From assembly GCF_013177315.1 (NCBI RefSeq), contig NZ_CP053661.1, positions 5,208,001 through 5,272,000 of the forward strand: a stretch of DNA of 64,000 nt, given 5' to 3'. The notes below the pieces were generated by a model. That model saw only the letters and a program-made list of their open reading frames with translations, was not told where the DNA came from and did no database searches. Made by a program: the position numbers and the translations under genes. This document shows positions 53,199-61,359 of the stretch, in pieces (position 1 is the first letter of the stretch; the number at the start of each line of letters is the position of its first letter). Source of the DNA: Thermoleptolyngbya sichuanensis A183 (GTDB lineage Bacteria; Cyanobacteriota; Cyanobacteriia; Elainellales; Elainellaceae).

Positions 53199-54518
53199 AT
53201 GCAGCCCAAGATCATCGTCCTCGACGACGACCCCACCGGGTCGCAAACGGTTCACTCCTGTCTGCTGCTGACGCGATGGGACGTAGACACGCTGAGGCTG
53301 GGGCTGGCGGACGAGTCGCCCATTTTCTTTGTGCTAACCAACACCCGCGCCCTGACACCGACCCAAGCGGATGCGGTGACGCGGGAGGTGTGTCGCAATC
53401 TAAAACAGGCGATCGCCCTAGAGGGCCTTCAGGATTTTCTCATCGTCAGCCGTTCGGACTCGACGCTGCGCGGGCATTATCCCGTGGAAACCGATGCGAT
53501 CGCCGAAGTGTTGGGCCCCTTCGATGCCCACTTCCTTACGCCTGCTTTTTTCGAGGGCGGCCGCTTCACCCGCGACAGCGTTCACTATCTGGTCATCAAC
53601 GGCGTGCCCACTCCCGTTCACGAAACGGAATTTGCCCGCGATTCGGTGTTTGCCTATCACCACAGCTACCTGCCCGATTACGTCGAAGAAAAGACCCAGG
53701 GGCGGATTGCCGCCGAACAGGTCGAGCGGTTCTTGCTGGCGGACGTGCGGGCGGGCGTGGCGGCGCGGCTGCTGGCGCTGAGCGGAAACACCTGCGGCGT
53801 GGTGGATGCCGAAACCCAGGACGACTTGAACCGCTTTGCGGCAGATGTGCTGGCGGCTGCCTCCCAGGGCAAACGCTTCCTGTTTCGCAGCGCGGCCAGT
53901 TTGCTGACGGCCCTGGCCAACCTGCCGCCCCAGCCCGTTGCCCCGGCAGACATGGCAACCTACGTGCGCGACGGCAAACCCGGCGCAATCATCGTTGGCT
54001 CCCATGTGAAAAAAACGACAGAGCAGCTTGAGGTGTTGCTGCAAGCGCCGGGAGTTGTGCCCGTCGAGGTGGATGTCGCCAAGTTATTGCCCGATTCCCC
54101 AATGTCCCGCGACGTGCTGCTGGCCAACCTGCTGCACCAAGTTCACGCAGCCCACACAGCAGGACAGACCCCCGTTGTGTTCACCAGTCGCCAAGAGTTG
54201 ACCTTCGCCGACGCGCAGACCCGGCTAGACTTTGGCATGGCGGTGTCGCGGCTGCTGATGGACATTGTACGGGGGCTGCCCGCCGACGTGGGCTTCTTGA
54301 TCAGCAAGGGCGGCATCACCTCCAACGACACGCTGAGCGACGGCCTTGCCCTCACTAGCGCCCGCCTCCTAGGCCAGATTCTCCCCGGTGTGTCCGTAGT
54401 TCGCACCCCGCCCGACCATCCCCAGTTTCCCAATCTGCCCGTGGTGCTGTTTCCCGGCAACGTGGGCGATCGCACCGCCGTCGCCCAAGCCTATCAGCGG
54501 CTATCTCAAGCCTCCTGA
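53199..54518 (+). CDS. Four-carbon acid sugar kinase family protein (DUF1537)
   Basis: Cytoplasmic protein of 439 residues of the DUF1537 family, whose characterised members phosphorylate erythronate, threonate or 3-oxo-tetronate. Family blocks: VLDDDPTGSQTVHSCLLL at the N-terminus, IVSRSDSTLRGHYPVETD, IIVGSHVKKTTEQLEVL, and SKGGITSNDTLSDGL in the nucleotide-binding half. The usual partners (a dehydrogenase, isomerase or aldolase of the tetronate pathway) are not adjacent, so the substrate cannot be set by context. Start ATG 53199 immediately precedes the first conserved block. Confidence 0.87.
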   Translation: MQPKIIVLDDDPTGSQTVHSCLLLTRWDVDTLRLGLADESPIFFVLTNTRALTPTQADAVTREVCRNLKQAIALEGLQDFLIVSRSDSTLRGHYPVETDAIAEVLGPFDAHFLTPAFFEGGRFTRDSVHYLVINGVPTPVHETEFARDSVFAYHHSYLPDYVEEKTQGRIAAEQVERFLLADVRAGVAARLLALSGNTCGVVDAETQDDLNRFAADVLAAASQGKRFLFRSAASLLTALANLPPQPVAPADMATYVRDGKPGAIIVGSHVKKTTEQLEVLLQAPGVVPVEVDVAKLLPDSPMSRDVLLANLLHQVHAAHTAGQTPVVFTSRQELTFADAQTRLDFGMAVSRLLMDIVRGLPADVGFLISKGGITSNDTLSDGLALTSARLLGQILPGVSVVRTPPDHPQFPNLPVVLFPGNVGDRTAVAQAYQRLSQAS

Positions 54519-54595
54519 GTGCCACCATCTCCTGAGTGCCACGATGAATCAACGCGCTGGAAGCTCTCCAACCGCCTGACGAGTTGCCCAAAACC

Positions 54596-54637
54596 GCAAA
54601 TCCAAAATCCAAAATCGCAAATCCAAAATCCAAAATC
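54596..54637. repeat. 21-bp direct repeat before coaBC
   Basis: Two exact contiguous copies of a 21-bp unit (gcaaatccaaaatccaaaat + c) at 54596-54616 and 54617-54637, ending 5 bases before the coaBC ATG. A related 'aaatctaaaatccaaaatcgg' stretch occurs near 24450-24475. Confidence 0.85.
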
Positions 54638-54642
54638 GATAG

Positions 54643-55854
54643 ATGGACGCTCCCAAAATTCTCATTGGCATAGGCGGCGGCATTGCAGCCTACAAAGTGT
54701 GCGAGGTGGTGTCCACGCTGGCAAAATCTGGCGCGGCGGTGCGCGTGGTGCTGACGGACGGCGCACAGCAGTTTGTGACACCGCTTACTTTTGCAACCTT
54801 GGCCCGCCATGCCGCCTACACCGATGCCGACTTTTGGCAGCCCAGCCACGGACGACCCTTGCATATCGAACTAGGCGAATGGGCCGATGTGATGCTGATT
54901 GCGCCACTGACGGCCAACACGCTGGGCAAGCTAGCCTACGGACTGGCGGACAATTTGCTCACCAACACGGTGCTGGCCTCGACCTGTCCCGTGCTGCTAG
55001 CTCCGGCAATGAATACCGACATGTGGGAGCAGCCGTCTGTGCAGCGCAACTGGCGCTTGGTGCAGGAAGACTCACGATTTCACACGGCGGGGCCAGGGGC
55101 AGGAAGACTGGCGTGCGATCGCTTAGGTGCGGGGCGCATGGCGGAACCCCCCGATCTGGTCGCTCAGTTGGAATCGCTGCGGCATACCCAGGGACAGCGC
55201 GACCTGGCAGGAAAGCAGGTGCTAATCAACACGGGCGGCACGCGGGAATTTCTTGATCCGGTGCGGTTTATCGGCAATCCCTCGACGGGAAAAATGGGGC
55301 TGGCGCTGGCCCAAGCGGCTCAGCATCGGGGCGCAACGGTGACGCTGGTTCATGGGCCAATGAGCGCGGATTTGCTGAAGCTAGATGCGGGCGATCGCCG
55401 CATTGCCGTCACCAGCGCCGCCGAAATGCACCAGGTCATGCTGCAAGAACTGCCCACCGCCGACTGGATTCTGCTGTCTGCCGCCGTTGCCGATGTGCAG
55501 CCCGCCACCACCTATCCCCACAAACTGCCCAAAGCCGACTTGCCCGCTGCCCTGCCCCTGGTTCCCGCGCCCGACATCGCCGCCGACCTGGGCCAGCGCA
55601 AACAGCCCAGCCAGCGATTGATTGGGTTCGCCGCGCAAACGGGTGACATCGTAACCCCAGCGGTCGAAAAACTGGAGCGCAAGCGGTTAGATGCGATCGT
55701 CGCTAACCCCATCGATCTGCCAGATAGCGGCTTTGGCAGCGACCACAATCAGGCCGTGTTTCTGGATAAGACGGGCAGAAAAAGGGCGATCGCGCCATGC
55801 AGCAAACTCCTAATGGCGCATCGGCTCTACGACTTTGTGCAAAGCATAGAGTAA
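54643..55854 (+). CDS. coaBC: Bifunctional CoaBC (phosphopantothenoylcysteine synthase/decarboxylase)
   Basis: Two-domain enzyme of 403 residues of coenzyme A synthesis. The N-terminal CoaC flavoprotein (about 1-180) decarboxylates phosphopantothenoylcysteine: [35 protein letters not shown] with the active His, PAMNTDMW, and the Cys loop [16 protein letters not shown]. The C-terminal CoaB domain (about 185-403) makes that substrate from cysteine and phosphopantothenate: [31 protein letters not shown] and a Lys-rich loop. Length and motifs are complete. Convergent with frp. A 21-bp direct repeat stands right before the ATG, with no clear ribosome-binding site. Confidence 0.95.
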   Translation: MDAPKILIGIGGGIAAYKVCEVVSTLAKSGAAVRVVLTDGAQQFVTPLTFATLARHAAYTDADFWQPSHGRPLHIELGEWADVMLIAPLTANTLGKLAYGLADNLLTNTVLASTCPVLLAPAMNTDMWEQPSVQRNWRLVQEDSRFHTAGPGAGRLACDRLGAGRMAEPPDLVAQLESLRHTQGQRDLAGKQVLINTGGTREFLDPVRFIGNPSTGKMGLALAQAAQHRGATVTLVHGPMSADLLKLDAGDRRIAVTSAAEMHQVMLQELPTADWILLSAAVADVQPATTYPHKLPKADLPAALPLVPAPDIAADLGQRKQPSQRLIGFAAQTGDIVTPAVEKLERKRLDAIVANPIDLPDSGFGSDHNQAVFLDKTGRKRAIAPCSKLLMAHRLYDFVQSIE

Positions 55855-56061
55855 CCAAATGATGGCTCGACGAAACAGCAGACGAGAAACGCCAACTCAC
55901 CCATCCCGTCTAGCGCTATCGCCTCATTCCAGCCCCATAACAGTTCCACATCCGTCCCATAAATGAGACATAAATGAGAAACGAGTGGCAGCAGTATGAA
56001 ATCTGAGAAGTGACCGCTTACCCGCCTCTTGGTTTTTTGCAACCCGTTTAGAAATGACAGC

Positions 56062-56400
56062 TTAGAAATGACAGCCCATTCGCGTTAGCGCTGAAACTTT
56101 GGTCAACTTGTCTGTCGCAAGCCCTTCTAGCTCGTGCAGTTCTAGCCAACCCTCTTGAACCAACTGGGCAAACACAAAAATCAACACTGAATACCGATAG
56201 TCATACTTCCCTTCCAGGGCGTGTCGTCGCGCACTGAGGAAGTCATGAAGCGTCCACAGGTCATCCACTTCGCCGACCCTGTGGGCCCGCTCTCGCACTT
56301 CCTTCACCAACGCCTGAATTTCACGCTCATAGGCTCGCTCGAAGGCTGCCCGCGCTATCTCTTTCTCAGCCTTAGACCATTGGATATCAGTAGCTTGCAT
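56062..56400 (-). CDS. frp: Fluorescence recovery protein
   Basis: Soluble helical dimer of 112 residues that binds the C-terminal domain of active (red) OCP, speeds its return to the orange form and detaches it from the phycobilisome, restoring fluorescence. The signature region is clear: EVDDLWTLHDFLSARRHALE then GKYDYRYSVLIFVFAQLVQEG, containing the conserved Trp, His and Asp (W49, H52, D53 from this start). ATG 56400 gives the expected N-terminus (MQATDIQWSKAE); a TTG at 56412 is an alternative. It follows crtW by 161 bases and lies in the same strand order as ocp: ocp, crtW, frp. Convergent with coaBC. Confidence 0.92.
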   Translation of the reverse strand: MQATDIQWSKAEKEIARAAFERAYEREIQALVKEVRERAHRVGEVDDLWTLHDFLSARRHALEGKYDYRYSVLIFVFAQLVQEGWLELHELEGLATDKLTKVSALTRMGCHF

Positions 56401-56561
56401 CTTAAAAGCCAAACCCCCCGCAGCAGCAAGAACCTATGCAGCAATTCTTAATGCGACACGTATCATAATGTAAACCTATGGTACGTATAATCTCATAAAT
56501 TCTCAGAATTCGGGGAGGCAGTTTGCCAAAATTTCATCCATTAGGTTCCATTAGGTTGAGA

Positions 56562-57296
56562 TCAGCATTTTTCTCTGAAGCTTGGCAACCGATACCACGG
56601 AACCCTGGGAAACCGATGATGTCGTGGGTGATACTGCCCAAAGTGATAGCAGGTGAAAAACGACCAGAGCCACTGCCCCCACTGGGTTTGTGAAGGATTG
56701 AGAGTGCGATCGCCCGGCCGCAGCAACTCCGGCACTTGAGGCCCCAGCTTGCCACGATGGGGAAGATAGGTGCCAAATACGAACAGTTGCACCGAACTCA
56801 GCACAAACGGCAGCAGCACGAACAGAACGACCCAGCTCCAAGCCATCGGAACCACTTGGCTCATCCCCCAAAGCAGCAGTCCCCAGCCGCCCAGCAATCC
56901 CAAAATCGACGAAACCGCGATATATTCCCGAATAAATTTCACATACCAGCAGAAGGGATGGGTGTGCGTACCGTCATGAAAGTCAGGATCGCGTGTTTGT
57001 TCGGGATAGCGATGATGCTGATGATGATTTGCACAGCAGCTTGAGTAGGAAATAGCGGCGTATAACCCAACGGCGATCGCCCCTATCCAGTGATTGATGC
57101 GTCGGTGATTGGGCAGCAGATTCTGATGCATGGCATCGTGGCCAATTACAAACAGACCCGTGTGCAAAAACGTGCGAAGGAGAACTGCGAAAATAACGCC
57201 GGAAACCGAAAAACTGGCAGAGTCTACTGATAGAAACAAAAGCAAACTGACGACCCAGCCTGCGAAAATCACAGCCGCAAGAAATATCCCAGTCAC
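56562..57296 (-). CDS. crtW: Beta-carotene ketolase, CrtW type
   Basis: Membrane di-iron oxygenase of about 244 residues that adds 4-keto groups to beta-carotene, giving echinenone and canthaxanthin, the pigments bound by OCP. Histidine clusters of the desaturase-like superfamily are in place: IGHDAMHQN (53-57), NHHQHHRYP (90-95), DPDFHDGTH, FGTYLPHRGK, and FTCYHFGQYHPRHHRFP near the C-terminus. Several membrane spans fit the family. The only usable start is GTG 57296; an in-frame TAG lies six codons upstream, so the product lacks roughly 20 residues of some relatives' N-terminus. A terminator-like hairpin and mobile DNA separate it from ocp upstream. Confidence 0.87.
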   Translation of the reverse strand: MTGIFLAAVIFAGWVVSLLLFLSVDSASFSVSGVIFAVLLRTFLHTGLFVIGHDAMHQNLLPNHRRINHWIGAIAVGLYAAISYSSCCANHHQHHRYPEQTRDPDFHDGTHTHPFCWYVKFIREYIAVSSILGLLGGWGLLLWGMSQVVPMAWSWVVLFVLLPFVLSSVQLFVFGTYLPHRGKLGPQVPELLRPGDRTLNPSQTQWGQWLWSFFTCYHFGQYHPRHHRFPRVPWYRLPSFREKC

Positions 57297-57330
57297 AGTG
57301 CGATAACCACTCTAAAAATCGCCCATACCG

Positions 57331-57357
57331 AAAAGCGCCCTCTGTCGAAGAGAGCGC
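57331..57357 (-). terminator. Rho-independent terminator upstream of crtW
   Basis: Read on the minus strand, GCGCTCTC pairs with GAGGGCGC-type bases around a short loop (57335-57357) to form an eight-pair stem, followed by four T (57331-57334). It points away from ocp and toward crtW, so it would end transcripts arriving from ocp or from the inserted element before they reach crtW. The T run is short, hence moderate confidence. Confidence 0.5.
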
Positions 57358-57473
57358 ACTAAAAATCGCAGGCTCAGAGCCGTTTAATGATGCCTATCCA
57401 CTAGATGCATCCCACTTTTGTAACCCTCACCCTAAATTCCTCTCCCGCCTTGGGAGAGAGACTTCCGATCAGG

Positions 57474-58631
57474 AGCATCCCACTTTCGATGAAACAGTCA
57501 ACTGGCGAGCTGTCCATTGAGGTAGGCACAGCGCAGACTCAACATGGCATTAACGGAGGCCGTATTCCAGCGAGCACCCGAAATTTGGAGGCGTCGCCCA
57601 ATCTGTTTGACAGCCGATTCTACGGCTCCTGATCCAATAGAACAGAGTTGCTCAGCCTGGTAGAACCCATAATTCACGATGCGAGAGCGATGGGTGCTCA
57701 GATAGGCTTCAAAATTGCGGGCTTGCTTGCGCCGACAGTCGGCAAAGAGGGCCCTGGCGGCTTCCACTTGACCTTGCCATAACAGCATTTCCGCCGCTGC
57801 TAAGCGCTTGAGCGACCCACCGACTTTGTAGAGGTTTTCTTTGAGATGGTACCAATCGAGGATTTCCCAACGGGTCTCAACGGTGGTGAGTTGAGCAAAC
57901 AGATTCCACACCCCAGCGTGACCATCGCCCAGACAGACCAGTGGGGAGAGCAAGCGTTGAGCGCTGAGATAATCAATCAAGCTGTCATTGTCTTGGAAGA
58001 AGGCGTTGTAATCAATCCCCTCCACCCGCACCGCTTTGTAGTCTCGCCACGGGCTATCGGACTCTAGCAGGTCACGCAGACGGACTTTGCCGCCATCAAT
58101 GCTGACCTCACTGACGCCTTGTTTAGCCTCGGCAGACTCGAACGACTGACGCCCCACCAGACGTTGTTGGGTCGAGTGCCCGACCCGCATCCCGGTCAGG
58201 GCTACGATGTCATCCTCTGCATCTTGAAACGATTCGTTGGCACTTAAGCGTAGGTTGGCTTTCTCTAGGCCACCACTGAGACGGCTGTAAGCCTTTACGC
58301 CTAACCGTTCTGCCTGACTTTGACGAATCTCAAGGACCCCTACCAAACTCTTCAATCGGCGAACCCGGCCTCGGGCGGGGTAGGCTTTCTGGTTGACAAA
58401 AAAAGGGCAACTCGAGGGCTCACCTCCTCTAGCATTTGCCGTCGTACAGTCTGCTCGATGCCTTCTAGACTATCGAGCCCTCTCGGTTGCTATTGCGATA
58501 CAAAATCTCGGCGATCTCTGCTGTACAAGCTTCCAATCGCTTTTGGTCTTCAGGTGTCATGGTGAGTCATCCCTGGGGCTACCCTCCCATTCTCACCCTT
58601 CGCACTGTTTTCGCGAAAGTGGGATGCTTCC
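57474..58631 (-). mobile_element. ISKra4-family insertion sequence, frameshifted
   Basis: About 1.16 kb with perfect 15-bp inverted ends (AGCATCCCACTTTCG at 57474-57488, complement at 58614-58628), extended imperfectly inward by GAAACAGT. It is flanked by near-identical 12-bp direct repeats, CTTCCGATCAGG (57462-57473) and CTTCCGATCCGG (58632-58643). It encodes an ISKra4-type transposase in broken frames. The size fits the shorter ISKra4 subgroups. It sits inside an older palindromic repeat, between ocp and crtW. Confidence 0.75.
57498..58560 (-). pseudogene. ISKra4-family transposase, frameshifted
   Basis: The main frame (57498-58355 and open further upstream) encodes the catalytic part, with VSIDGGKVRLRD, LVCLGDGHAGVWNLF, ILDWYHLKENLYKVG and SIGSGAVESAVKQIGRRLQI, as in ISKra4 transposases. 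The N-terminal part starts at ATG 58560 (MTPEDQKRLEACTAEIAEI) and runs to a TAG at 58465-58467. Its continuation, LEGIEQTVRRQMLEEVSP, is in another frame and ends in yet another. The second shift is a -1 step at a run of seven T (minus strand, 58398-58404), a plausible slippage site. The first shift has no such run and is probably a real lesion. Confidence 0.8.
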
Positions 58632-58767
58632 CTTCCGATCCGGCTCCCCTTCTCCCTCTTTGGGAGAAGGGGCTGGGGGATGAGGGCAAATTTGCAGAAC
58701 TGGGATGCGCTCTGTCCACTCAGTGCAAACTAACCCTGTTCCATGAACCCATTTCACCTAGATAGAC

Positions 58768-59727
58768 TCATCGAGCGAGATTGAGCAACTCTTTTGGAGA
58801 AGCCAAAAGATCAATCGCCACGAAGAAAATCTTGTTTTCAGGATTCAGCAAAAAGCGCCATGCAATATTCATACCGACGCTCGCACCAAACCAAGGCGTT
58901 TGCACTTTGCCCGTCACTTTGACCTGGGTATAGCCGTCTTCGGCAGGTTCAGAAATACCCCGCTCTGGCATCAGAACCAGGTTTTGGCATTCTTCTCGAA
59001 AGAACCGCAGAATTGCATCTCGGCCTACAATCGGACGCTGGAATGGCGGCTGCAACGCACCATCGGGAACAAACAGCGCAATCAGCGACCCAAAATCATT
59101 CGCATTCAGGTTGTCCATATAAGCAAGAACGGTCGGGTTGTCAACGCCCTCAATGCTGACTTTGGTGCGTTGAGATGCTTCTTTGGGAACCTCTAGGGGT
59201 TCAGCAACCCGCTCGTACTCTCCCAATTTATTGGGATCAAAGCCCATATCCACCACTGCATTTCGCAGAATGGTAATTTGCTGTCCCGAATCGAGTTCTC
59301 GTAGCGTTTGCAGCACTGCTGATGCGTTAGCCGACAACTCATAATTAGGCGGAATCGGGGCAACCACGCCCTGCTCCATCCACTCACCCAACTGATACCA
59401 AAAACCCAGCTTGATGTTGGGCGACCAGGATGCATAGGTGCGGCAGATTGGCGTATCTGCATGATTTGCCAGATCGAACATCACCTGAGTTTGCTCTGCA
59501 AAACTCATCTGGCGAATCTCATTCAGGGTTGGTTCTGCAAACTGCATCCGGGCAGCACCAGGAGCCGCAACGGTGACGGTTTTTCCCATTTCCAAATAGG
59601 CAAACCAGATCCAGGCAAGCTGGTCTTCGGTGCTGAGCTGATTGAATCGGGCAATGGTTGCCGGAACGACATCAGCGGCCAGGGTATTTGAGAAGATCCC
59701 ACGAGCGGAATCAATTGTGAATGGCAT
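58768..59727 (-). CDS. ocp: Orange carotenoid protein (OCP1 type)
   Basis: Photoactive, water-soluble carotenoprotein of 319 residues that senses blue-green light and quenches excess energy in the phycobilisome. The all-helical N-terminal domain (1-165) holds the carotenoid contacts W41, Y44 and W110. The C-terminal NTF2-like domain (about 195-319) holds Y203 and W290, which hydrogen-bond the keto group. The interdomain salt bridge residues R155 and E246 are also present. Numbering is shifted by two after the linker relative to Synechocystis. ATG 59727 follows AGGTGG; the longer frame to 59802 is not used. It needs keto-carotenoid from crtW and is reset by frp, both downstream on the same strand beyond the inserted element. 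Confidence 0.96.
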   Translation of the reverse strand: MPFTIDSARGIFSNTLAADVVPATIARFNQLSTEDQLAWIWFAYLEMGKTVTVAAPGAARMQFAEPTLNEIRQMSFAEQTQVMFDLANHADTPICRTYASWSPNIKLGFWYQLGEWMEQGVVAPIPPNYELSANASAVLQTLRELDSGQQITILRNAVVDMGFDPNKLGEYERVAEPLEVPKEASQRTKVSIEGVDNPTVLAYMDNLNANDFGSLIALFVPDGALQPPFQRPIVGRDAILRFFREECQNLVLMPERGISEPAEDGYTQVKVTGKVQTPWFGASVGMNIAWRFLLNPENKIFFVAIDLLASPKELLNLAR

Positions 59728-60137
59728 ATTCAGTCCACCTTCATACTTGATTAAAAATCTCCGAAGGATACAGAATCTGAAGCCTTCAAAGAGGACAGGC
59801 AAACTCTAAGATGACTCTCGACTGATAGTTTGAGTCAGCTTATTTTGCCTATCAGTGTATCTGAAGTGATGTGTTGGCTTAGGTGAGGTGCTGAATTACA
59901 AACACGACACCCATCACGTCTACTCTTAAGCCTACAGAAACATGGGGACAAAATGCAAACCACGAAGAAACCCTAAAAGCTTTTGATAAACTCTAGGGTT
60001 TCCATACTATTTCCTCAAGGTTGAGCCATTTTTATTTGCCCATAAAGGTGGAATTTGGTGCTCAGTTTTCTTGACTTTTGGAGCGTTTTAGACGGGGCTT
60101 TTGAAAACAGTTCTGACCAGACTTTTTAGCAGCGAGA
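59728..60137. other. Intergenic region upstream of ocp
   Basis: About 410 bases that should contain the ocp promoter (minus strand) and any terminator of the next gene. A nine-pair inverted repeat GAAACCCTA (59967-59975) / TAGGGTTTC (59994-60002) is followed on the minus strand by a T-rich stretch and may end the transcript of the gene at 60138-60674. No further gene seen. Confidence 0.45.
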
Positions 60138-60674
60138 TTAGGCCGTTTTGAGGCGATCGCCCCGTCCAAATTCCTGAAGCTGGTGCATGTGGTGGCAGAG
60201 GTGCCAGCAGTACGCTTCGGGCAGGCGACAGGTCACGGCTCCGCGCAGCACTACATTAAAGTACCAGTCGTTGGGGGCTTTTTCTTCGGGCAGCTTGTGC
60301 AGCGCGGTGTAGGTGCGAACGTTGTCGTAGGTGCGCCCGTTAGCCTGCACGGTGATGATTTCGTGGCGATAGCTGACCTCGCGGGCATCGAGGCGATCGC
60401 TCAACCGCAGCGGCAGCCGATACAGCACGCCTTCGACCGACGACTGCTCATCGGGTACAACATCCAGCACGCCGCAGTCGCGAAACTTGGAATAGCAGAA
60501 AAAGCCCAGTCGATAGCCCCGCAGCGTGGCATGACCCATGACGTAGGCGTGCGTCGGCTCACCAAGCGATCGCTTCAAGTCCACCGGACACATGCAAGAG
60601 CCGTAGGCAAAGTATAGAAATGAGGGTTCAACGGACTCAGGGGCAAGATGAAGTGGGCGATCGGCAAGGTTCAT
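60138..60674 (-). CDS. Gamma-glutamylcyclotransferase-like protein
   Basis: Small soluble protein of 178 residues with the fold signature of the gamma-glutamylcyclotransferase/AIG2-like group near the N-terminus (FLYFAYGSCMCPVDLKR), followed by HATLRGYRLGFFCYS, a conserved acidic region (VEGVLYRLPLRLSDRLDARE) and a Cys/His-containing C-terminus (YCWHLCHHMHQL). The family cyclises gamma-glutamylamines or peptides, though many bacterial members are uncharacterised. ATG 60674 is preferred to 60764, because the extra residues cross a palindromic intergenic repeat (ccccccttattaaggg-type at 60714-60745). Confidence 0.78.
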   Translation of the reverse strand: MNLADRPLHLAPESVEPSFLYFAYGSCMCPVDLKRSLGEPTHAYVMGHATLRGYRLGFFCYSKFRDCGVLDVVPDEQSSVEGVLYRLPLRLSDRLDAREVSYRHEIITVQANGRTYDNVRTYTALHKLPEEKAPNDWYFNVVLRGAVTCRLPEAYCWHLCHHMHQLQEFGRGDRLKTA

Positions 60675-60798
60675 AGCACTCTTGAACGGAAATGAAGTCT
60701 CTACTGTCCGGCAGTCCCCCCTTATTAAGGGAACTTCAGGGGGATCGGTTCGGCTGCAAGGCACTCAAAGCGCCCTCACTTTAGCTTTTTGACTTTCG

Positions 60799-60890
60799 CA
60801 GGATTTACGCACTTGCGATAGGGTTTCTGGGTTTTGGACGATTTCTCGCGGGCGCAGGCCGCGAGAAATCGTCCAACTGCGTAAGTCCTA
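60799..60890 (+). repeat. 92-bp miniature element, copy 4
   Basis: Fourth copy, same length and orientation (ends CAGGATTTACGCA and, in reverse complement, TAGGACTTACGCA; arms GGACGATTTCTCGCGG and CCGCGAGAAATCGTCC). Flanks are TTTCG (60794-60798) and TTCGT (60891-60895), so the 5-bp duplication is imperfect here, sharing TTCG. Confidence 0.85.
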
Positions 60891-61233
60891 TTCGTTAAAG
60901 TGAGAGTTTACTAAATCGCCGCGCAGTTTGCAGAAACCTGGTTGACATTTTCCCTCCCAATTCTCCAGAATACCGGGAATCTTGCCGAATTGTCCACAAA
61001 CCCGACCGAAGAACCGTAGTTTAAATCTCGCCCAAACCCGAGCAATCCTGGCGAAGTGTTCCAGTGAAGTGTTCTAGTGAGGAAATAATACCGACTGAAC
61101 ACGGCGCTGCCAAGTAACGAGTCATGCAGGATGCCTGGTTTCGCTGAGTTGAGCCGTTGGGCGATCGCCCTGATGCCCATGCAGCCTGACCCAAAAAGCT
61201 GGGCATTCTGTGGAAGGAAGCGTGTTTTACTCT

Positions 61234-61339
61234 GACTGATTGACCGTGACTAATTGACCGTGACTGATTGACCGTGACTGATTGACCGTGACTGATTGAC
61301 CGTGACTGACTGACCGTGACTAATTGACCGTGACTGATT
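61234..61339. repeat. 14-bp tandem array upstream of the HD hydrolase gene
   Basis: Seven full copies of gactgattgaccgt (variants gactaattgaccgt twice and gactgactgaccgt once) plus a partial eighth, head to tail with no spacers, end 20 bases before the ATG at 61360. The array covers the region where the promoter or 5' leader should be. Confidence 0.9.
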
Positions 61340-61359
61340 ACAACCAGGGAGACTTGTAG

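Larger units (their letters stand above)
57407..58708. repeat. Outer palindromic repeat interrupted by an IS
   Basis: Two inverted arms of about 65 bp (57407-57473 and 58632-58708) begin and end with GCATCCCA/TGGGATGC. Each carries an inner hairpin of the CTCTCCC...GGGAGAG kind (57440-57458; 58649-58675). Joined together they would make a miniature element of roughly 130-145 bp, whose ends resemble the ends of the IS that now splits it. I see this as a miniature derivative of an ISKra4-type element. Arms are imperfect, so the exact boundaries are approximate. Confidence 0.5.

Noticed and set aside
53276-54031. Alternative 251-codon plus-strand frame inside the DUF1537 gene
   Set aside because: A shadow frame of GC-rich coding sequence with no family features; the DUF1537 frame has all motifs.
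61234-61339. CRISPR array
   Set aside because: The 14-bp units are head to tail without spacers and no cas genes are present.
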